A DNA stretch of 64,000 bases from Streptomyces sp. NBRC 110035. Its GTDB lineage: Bacteria; Actinomycetota; Actinomycetes; Streptomycetales; Streptomycetaceae. Below, in pieces: positions 60,075-64,000 of the stretch. The position numbers and the translations under genes are program-made. Position 1 is the first letter of the stretch. Each line of letters opens with the position of its first letter. A model generated the notes under the pieces. The model saw only the letters and a program-made list of their open reading frames with translations. It made no database searches and had not been told where the DNA came from. The DNA is taken from assembly GCF_000829695.1 (NCBI RefSeq), contig NZ_BBNN01000024.1:1-64000 (forward strand). Direction: 5' to 3'.

Positions 60075-60545
60075 TCATTCCCGCCCGAGGATCTCGGCGG
60101 CGTTCTCGATGCCCTCGCGCGTGCCGATGACGATGAGCGTGTCACCGCCCGCCAGCCGGAAGTCGGGCGGCGGCGACGGGATCGCCTCGGCCCGGCGCAG
60201 CACGGCCACGATCGAGGAGCCGGTGTCGGTGCGCATCCTCGTCTCGCCCAGCACCCTGCCGTTCCAGTGCGAGGCGGCGGACAGCTCGATGCGCTCGGCG
60301 ACCAGCCCCAGGTCGGTCGTGTGCAGCACGTTCGGGCTGTGGTGAGCGGGCATCAGCGCGTCGATCAGGGCGGCCGATTCGGCGACGTTCAGCCGCAGTG
60401 ACTGGGCACAGGCGTCCGGGTCGTCGGAACGGTAGACGTTGACCGTGCGGGCGCCGTCCCGGTGCGCGATCACGGACAGGTGCTGCTGCTCACGCGTGGT
60501 GAGATCGTATTTCACGCCGATGCCCGGCAGTGGCGTGGTGCTCAT
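60075..60545 (-). CDS. TrkA-C domain regulatory subunit of the antiporter
   Basis: 156 residues. The N-terminal half 'PLPGIGVKYDLTTREQQHLS' and 'SVIAHRDGARTVNVYRSDD' matches KhtT-like subunits; the C-terminal TrkA-C domain is 'ERIELSAASHWNGRVLGETR' with 'SIVAVLRRAEAIPSPPPDFR' and 'AGGDTLIVIGTREGIENAA'. Such subunits gate CPA2 antiporters in response to nucleotides or pH. First gene of the two-gene operon. Confidence 0.9.
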   Translation of the reverse strand: MSTTPLPGIGVKYDLTTREQQHLSVIAHRDGARTVNVYRSDDPDACAQSLRLNVAESAALIDALMPAHHSPNVLHTTDLGLVAERIELSAASHWNGRVLGETRMRTDTGSSIVAVLRRAEAIPSPPPDFRLAGGDTLIVIGTREGIENAAEILGRE

Positions 60546-60861
60546 CCGTGGAGCAGGCACAGCCCGTCCCCTTCCCGGTCTTCTTCTGGTCATCCGTCCA
60601 TGGCCGGGGGCCCTCATCACGCTGATGGGCGGCCCCGGGGAGGACATGGTGTCATCCCGCGGTCCCGCCGGGATGTCGGGTATTGCCACGGATGGACAAC
60701 AGACGCAACGACCACCGGTCGTCCACCGCACCGGCCGGGTCCCGGGCCTGCGGCTCGGGAACCTCCGGGTCCGTCCGGCGGTGGGGTGTGCCCCATGGGG
60801 CCCATGGCGGGGGGACGCGCGCGTGGGAGCATTTCCGTGACGTACTGATTCTGGAGGCGTG
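60546..60861. promoter_or_regulatory. Divergent promoter region, antiporter operon and USP gene
   Basis: About 316 bp with no gene. A GCCCCATGGGGC-like palindrome at about 60790-60801 is the only notable symmetry. It should hold promoters for both directions. Confidence 0.4.
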
Positions 60862-61758
60862 ATGAGTGGTCTGATCGTTGTGGGAGTCGACGGGTCGGCA
60901 TCGAGCCTGGCCGCGGTGGGGGCCGCGGCGGTGGAGGCCCGGCGGCGCGGGGCCGGGCTGCGAGTGGTGCACGCGTTCCTCTGGCCCGCCATGCATGTGC
61001 CACTGGGCGCCTCGCCGCTGGGGCCGCCCGAGGGCGGTCTGCGGACCATGGCCGAGAAGCTGGTGGCCGAGGCGGTGGCGCACGCCGAGTCCGTGGCACC
61101 GGACGTGGAGGTCTCGCACGCCGTGGTGACGGGCGAACCGCTGACCGTGCTGGAGGCCCAGTCCCGCGACACGGAACTCGTGGTCGTCGGATCGCGCGGC
61201 ATGGGCGGTTTCGTCGGGCTCCTGGTGGGCTCGACGGCGGTGCATCTGGCGAGTCACGGGCAGTGCCCGGTGCTGGTCGTGCGGGAGACGGGAGCCGCGG
61301 ACGGGCCGGTGGTGCTCGGGGTCGACGGTTCCCCGGCGGGTGCGAAGGCGATCGACTTCGCCTTCGCCGAGGCGTCGCTGCGCGGGGCCGAACTGGTCGC
61401 GCTGCACTCCTGGACCAGCTGGAACGCGCCCGCGCCCACGCCGCAGGACGAGAAGGCTCCCTACGCGAGCCGGCCCGGCGAGCTGGGGGCGGCCGAGGAG
61501 CGTCTGCTGTCCGAGGCGCTGGCCGGCCAGCAGGAGCGGTACCCCGGTGTGAAGGTGCGGCACGAGGTGGTGCACGGCGGCACACGCGAAGCGCTCATCG
61601 GGGCGAGCCGTACGGCTCAGCTGCTGGTGGTCGGGGCCCGGGGACGGGGCGGGTTCTCCGGACTGCTGCTCGGCTCGGTCAGCCAGGCGATGCTGCACCA
61701 CGCCCACTGCCCGGTGGCGGTCGTCCGCGGCGGCGGGGAGAAGGACGGGGACGCGTAG
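60862..61758 (+). CDS. Universal stress protein, two tandem Usp domains
   Basis: 298 residues, two Usp folds. Each has the ATP-binding signature: 'IVVGVDGSASSLAAV' with 'LVVVGSRGMGGFVGLLVGST', and 'VVLGVDGSPAGAKAI' with 'LLVVGARGRGGFSGLLLGSV' (G-2x-G-9x-G-S/T). These proteins bind ATP and help survive starvation or hypoxia. GGAGG lies five bases before the ATG. A hairpin separates it from the next Usp gene. Confidence 0.95.
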   Translation: MSGLIVVGVDGSASSLAAVGAAAVEARRRGAGLRVVHAFLWPAMHVPLGASPLGPPEGGLRTMAEKLVAEAVAHAESVAPDVEVSHAVVTGEPLTVLEAQSRDTELVVVGSRGMGGFVGLLVGSTAVHLASHGQCPVLVVRETGAADGPVVLGVDGSPAGAKAIDFAFAEASLRGAELVALHSWTSWNAPAPTPQDEKAPYASRPGELGAAEERLLSEALAGQQERYPGVKVRHEVVHGGTREALIGASRTAQLLVVGARGRGGFSGLLLGSVSQAMLHHAHCPVAVVRGGGEKDGDA

Positions 61759-61798
61759 GCCTCGCGCGCGTCCCGCTTTCCCCTTTCCTCCTCTCCCT

Positions 61799-61839
61799 CC
61801 CTGCTCGTCCACCCGCCCTGGGCGCGTGGACGAGCAGGG
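61799..61839 (+). terminator. Hairpin terminator between the two Usp genes
   Basis: A 14-bp perfect stem (61799-61812 with 61826-61839) around a 13-base loop, preceded by a pyrimidine-rich tract. The second gene therefore probably has its own promoter. Confidence 0.8.
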
Positions 61840-61904
61840 GTTCGCATGAGGTGTTCCGTCTCCACCCGCGGGTACTCGGGGCGCACCGGGGCGGACGGGA
61901 GTGA

Positions 61905-62744
61905 GTGGTGGACGACGCGGTGATCGTCGGTGTGGGCGGGTCGCCGGCCGGCCTGGCCGCGGTGGACGTCGCGGCCCACGAGGCGCGCCTGCGCGGCGCG
62001 GAGCTGCGGATCGTGCACGCCTTCAGCCACTCCGCCGACCTGGACCCGATGGTCCACGGCGTCCTGGCTCAGGCCGAACAGCGGGCCCATGACCGTGCGC
62101 CGGGCCTGGAGGTGACCAGGACCGTGGTGTCCGGGGACACCCTGACGGTGCTGCGGAGCGAATCGCGCCACGCGGTACTGGCGGTGGTCGGCGGGCGGGG
62201 CCACACCCGGTTCGGGGATCTGCTGCTCGGCTCGGCGGTCGTCCAGCTGGCCGCCCACGCGCACTGCCCGGTCATGGCGGTCCGGGGCCGGCCCGGTCCA
62301 CGGGGCCCCGTGCTGCTCGCCGTGGACGGTTCACCCGCCGGGGCCGCGGCAGGCGAGTTCGCCTTCGCCGAGGCGGCGCTGCGGGAAGCCTCGCTGATCG
62401 CGCTGCACGTGTGGAACACCTGGAGCGAGCCGACACCGTACGAGGGCCCGGCCGACCCGCTGAACGTGGCGGTCGACCCTGATCAGCTCCGGAAGAAGCA
62501 CCGGCGCCGGCTGGAGGAGACGGTGGCCCCTTGGCGGGCCGCGCGTCCGGAGGTGCCCGTGGAGCTGCGGCTCGAGCGGTCCCGGGTACGGCACGCGCTG
62601 CTCGGCGCCGCCGAGGAAGCCCAGTTGGTGGTGGCCGGGGCCCGGGGGCACGGCGGGTTCACCGGGATGCTGCTGGGTTCGGTGAGCCAGGCGCTGCTGT
62701 ATCACGCCGGCTGCCCGGTCACCGTCGTCCGCGGCGAGCAGTGA
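61905..62744 (+). CDS. Universal stress protein, two tandem Usp domains
   Basis: 279 residues from GTG (a second GTG follows directly). The second domain keeps the nucleotide motif 'VLLAVDGSPAGAAAG' and 'LVVAGARGHGGFTGMLLGSV'. In the first domain the start is 'VIVGVGGSPAGLAAV', with Gly instead of the usual Asp, so only the second half may bind ATP well. A paralogue of the preceding gene, probably from tandem duplication. Confidence 0.93.
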   Translation: MVDDAVIVGVGGSPAGLAAVDVAAHEARLRGAELRIVHAFSHSADLDPMVHGVLAQAEQRAHDRAPGLEVTRTVVSGDTLTVLRSESRHAVLAVVGGRGHTRFGDLLLGSAVVQLAAHAHCPVMAVRGRPGPRGPVLLAVDGSPAGAAAGEFAFAEAALREASLIALHVWNTWSEPTPYEGPADPLNVAVDPDQLRKKHRRRLEETVAPWRAARPEVPVELRLERSRVRHALLGAAEEAQLVVAGARGHGGFTGMLLGSVSQALLYHAGCPVTVVRGEQ

Positions 62745-62828
62745 CCCGTCGGCAGAGTGACACGGCGGCAGGGGCGTCGGACACACCTGCGCGGTGGTGA
62801 AGCTCCGGGGGGCGAGCCCCGTTCCGGC

Positions 62829-63257
62829 TCACCGGCCTCCGAGGAAGCTCAGCCTGACCCGGCGGTCCGGGTTGTCGCGGTTCGTGTCGACCAGGCACAC
62901 GGACTGCCAGGTGCCCAGTTCCAGTTGTCCGCCCAGTACGGGCAGGGTGGCGTGCGGTGGGACGATGGCGGGCAGGACGTGATCGCGGCCGTGGCCGGGG
63001 CTGCCGTGGCGGTGCTGCCAGCGGTCGTCGGCCGGCAGCAGGCTGTGCAGGGCCGCGAGGAGGTCGTCGTCGCTGCCGGCGCCGGTCTCGATGACGGCGA
63101 TGCCGGCGGTGGCGTGCGGGACGAAGACGTTGAGCAGTCCGTCACGGCCGGCCGCCACCTCGCGCAGGAAGGACTCGCAGTCACGGGTGATGTCGGCGAT
63201 CCGCTCCACGGAGCCGGTGGCGACGTTCAGGACCCGGGTGTTGAAGGTGTCTGACAT
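62829..63257 (-). CDS. YjbQ/UPF0047 family protein
   Basis: 142 residues. The family signature is visible: 'LLNVFVPHATAGIAVIETGA', 'DDLLAALHSLLPADDRWQHR' then 'GHGRDHVLPAIVPPHATLPV' and 'LELGTWQSVCLVDTNRDNPD'. The His, Asp and Glu residues form a metal site. Some relatives have weak thiamine-phosphate synthase activity; the real role is unsettled. The ATG has GGATGGG upstream; the longer frame to 63320 was rejected. Confidence 0.9.
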   Translation of the reverse strand: MSDTFNTRVLNVATGSVERIADITRDCESFLREVAAGRDGLLNVFVPHATAGIAVIETGAGSDDDLLAALHSLLPADDRWQHRHGSPGHGRDHVLPAIVPPHATLPVLGGQLELGTWQSVCLVDTNRDNPDRRVRLSFLGGR

Positions 63258-63373
63258 GCGTCCCATCCTGGCCCATGCGCCGGAGGTCTTCGGGATCCGC
63301 GGCCTCCCGGGCGGCCGCAACGGTCCGCGGGAAGACGTGCACCCTCAGCAGTGTTAGTAGAAATGTGAACTGC

Positions 63374-64000
63374 ATGAGTGGGGCTGCGGTGACCGAGGAC
63401 CGGGCCGCGCAGGCCCGGGCGGCCGAGGTCCAGGTCGTCGTCGTGGGCGCCGGACAGGCAGGCCTGTCCGGCGCCCATCACCTGCGGCGCACCGGGTTCG
63501 AGCCGGGGCACGACTTCGTGGTGCTCGACCACAACCCGGGCCCCGGCGGGGCCTGGCGGTACCGCTGGCCCTCGCTCACGTACGACAAGGTGCACGGAAT
63601 GCACTCGCTGCCCGGCATGGAACTCACGGACGCCGATCCGGCCCGGCCGTCCTCCGAGGTCGTCACCGAGTACTTCGACCGCTACGAGCGGACGTTCGAC
63701 CTGCGGGTGAGGCGGCCGGTGAAGGTGCGGACGGTACGGGAGGGAGCCGGCGGGCGGCTGTTCGTGGAGACCGCGGCGGGCACCTGGTCGACGCGGACGC
63801 TGATCAACGCCACCGGCACCTGGGACCGACCGTTCTGGCCGCGCTACGAGGGCCAGGAGACGTTCCGGGGGAGGCAGTTGCACACCGCCCGGTACCCGGG
63901 CCCCGAGGCGTTCGCCGGTCTGCGGGTCGTCGTGGTGGGAGGAGGCGCCTCGGCCACCCAGCACCTGATGGAGATCGCCCCGTACGCGGCGGAGACCACC
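63374..64000 (+). CDS. Flavin-containing monooxygenase / FAD-dependent oxidoreductase, cut by window edge
   Basis: The frame is open from ATG 63374 to the end of the window (209 codons), with the 3' part outside. The first Rossmann motif 'VVVVGAGQAGLSGAHHLRRT' (GxGxxG) binds FAD; 'NPGPGGAWRYRWPSLTYDKV' and 'LINATGTWDRPFWPRYEG' are typical of the FMO/Baeyer-Villiger-like group; a second GxGxxA motif 'LRVVVVGGGASATQHL' would bind NADPH. It oxygenates or reduces a small substrate that cannot be named. It diverges from YjbQ. Confidence 0.88.
   Translation, partial: MSGAAVTEDRAAQARAAEVQVVVVGAGQAGLSGAHHLRRTGFEPGHDFVVLDHNPGPGGAWRYRWPSLTYDKVHGMHSLPGMELTDADPARPSSEVVTEYFDRYERTFDLRVRRPVKVRTVREGAGGRLFVETAAGTWSTRTLINATGTWDRPFWPRYEGQETFRGRQLHTARYPGPEAFAGLRVVVVGGGASATQHLMEIAPYAAETT

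Overview
The window is very GC-rich with strong third-position GC bias. Many genes start with GTG or TTG, and coding regions often overlap as GTGA, ATGA or TGATG. The gene families are typical of Streptomyces: whiJ-like XRE/DUF397 cassettes, DUF5134, DUF5753, DUF5997, DUF6214, DUF6421, DUF6986 and a MerR-sliding clamp fusion. I read it as a piece of a Streptomyces chromosome. Species cannot be told from the sequence alone. I saw no rRNA, tRNA or CRISPR array.

Region 1 (about 1-16.2 kb) looks like an accessory island. It opens in the 3' end of an ISKra4-type transposase. A whiJ-like cassette follows (ATP-binding protein, XRE regulator, DUF397 partner), then an Mrr-like nuclease and two more XRE regulators, one of them frameshifted. 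Next come a radical SAM protein joined to a truncated enolase-superfamily piece, a methyltransferase, a stand-alone 5'-3' exonuclease, a NUDIX-kinase fusion, and a 1233-residue protein ending in a PD-(D/E)XK-like motif. The last two overlap by one base and form the most interesting unexplained module.

Region 2 (16.2-31.7 kb) is mostly metabolic: a ROK kinase diverging from a LacI regulator across a perfect LacI-type operator, a DUF6986 aldolase-like enzyme under an IclR-like palindrome, etfB-etfA, a thioredoxin, a PlsC acyltransferase, a DUF6421-SDR-aldolase operon with GTGA coupling, and a glycerophosphodiesterase. Broken genes lie between them (EEP nuclease, transglutaminase, a secreted repeat protein).

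Region 3 (31.7-45.5 kb) holds small regulators and envelope or secreted proteins: GNAT, VOC, MarR, DUF5134, M56 peptidase, PAP2 phosphatase, TetR, an LVIVD-repeat protein diverging from a DUF305 lipoprotein, DUF6214, an aldo/keto reductase with its divergent LysR, a PL3 pectate lyase and a BNR-repeat protein.

Region 4 (45.5-64 kb) has uracil-DNA glycosylase, a BadF-type sugar kinase, a sirohydrochlorin chelatase-like protein, a lactonase, a FUSC membrane protein, an Lrp regulator, a HAD phosphatase, a GH127 relic, DUF4142, a LysR-type effector domain without its DNA-binding domain, DUF5997, and a collapsed second whiJ-like cassette. It ends with the MerR-clamp fusion, a MITE-like element, a CPA2 antiporter with its TrkA-C subunit, two universal stress proteins, YjbQ and the start of a flavin monooxygenase.

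Small insertions, deletions and duplications break or reframe at least nine genes (near 5.45, 7.51, 10.04, 23.34, 24.9, 25.54, 32.82, 53.75 and 53.85 kb). Several sit in homopolymers or short tandem repeats, so raw reads would have to decide between true decay and sequence error.
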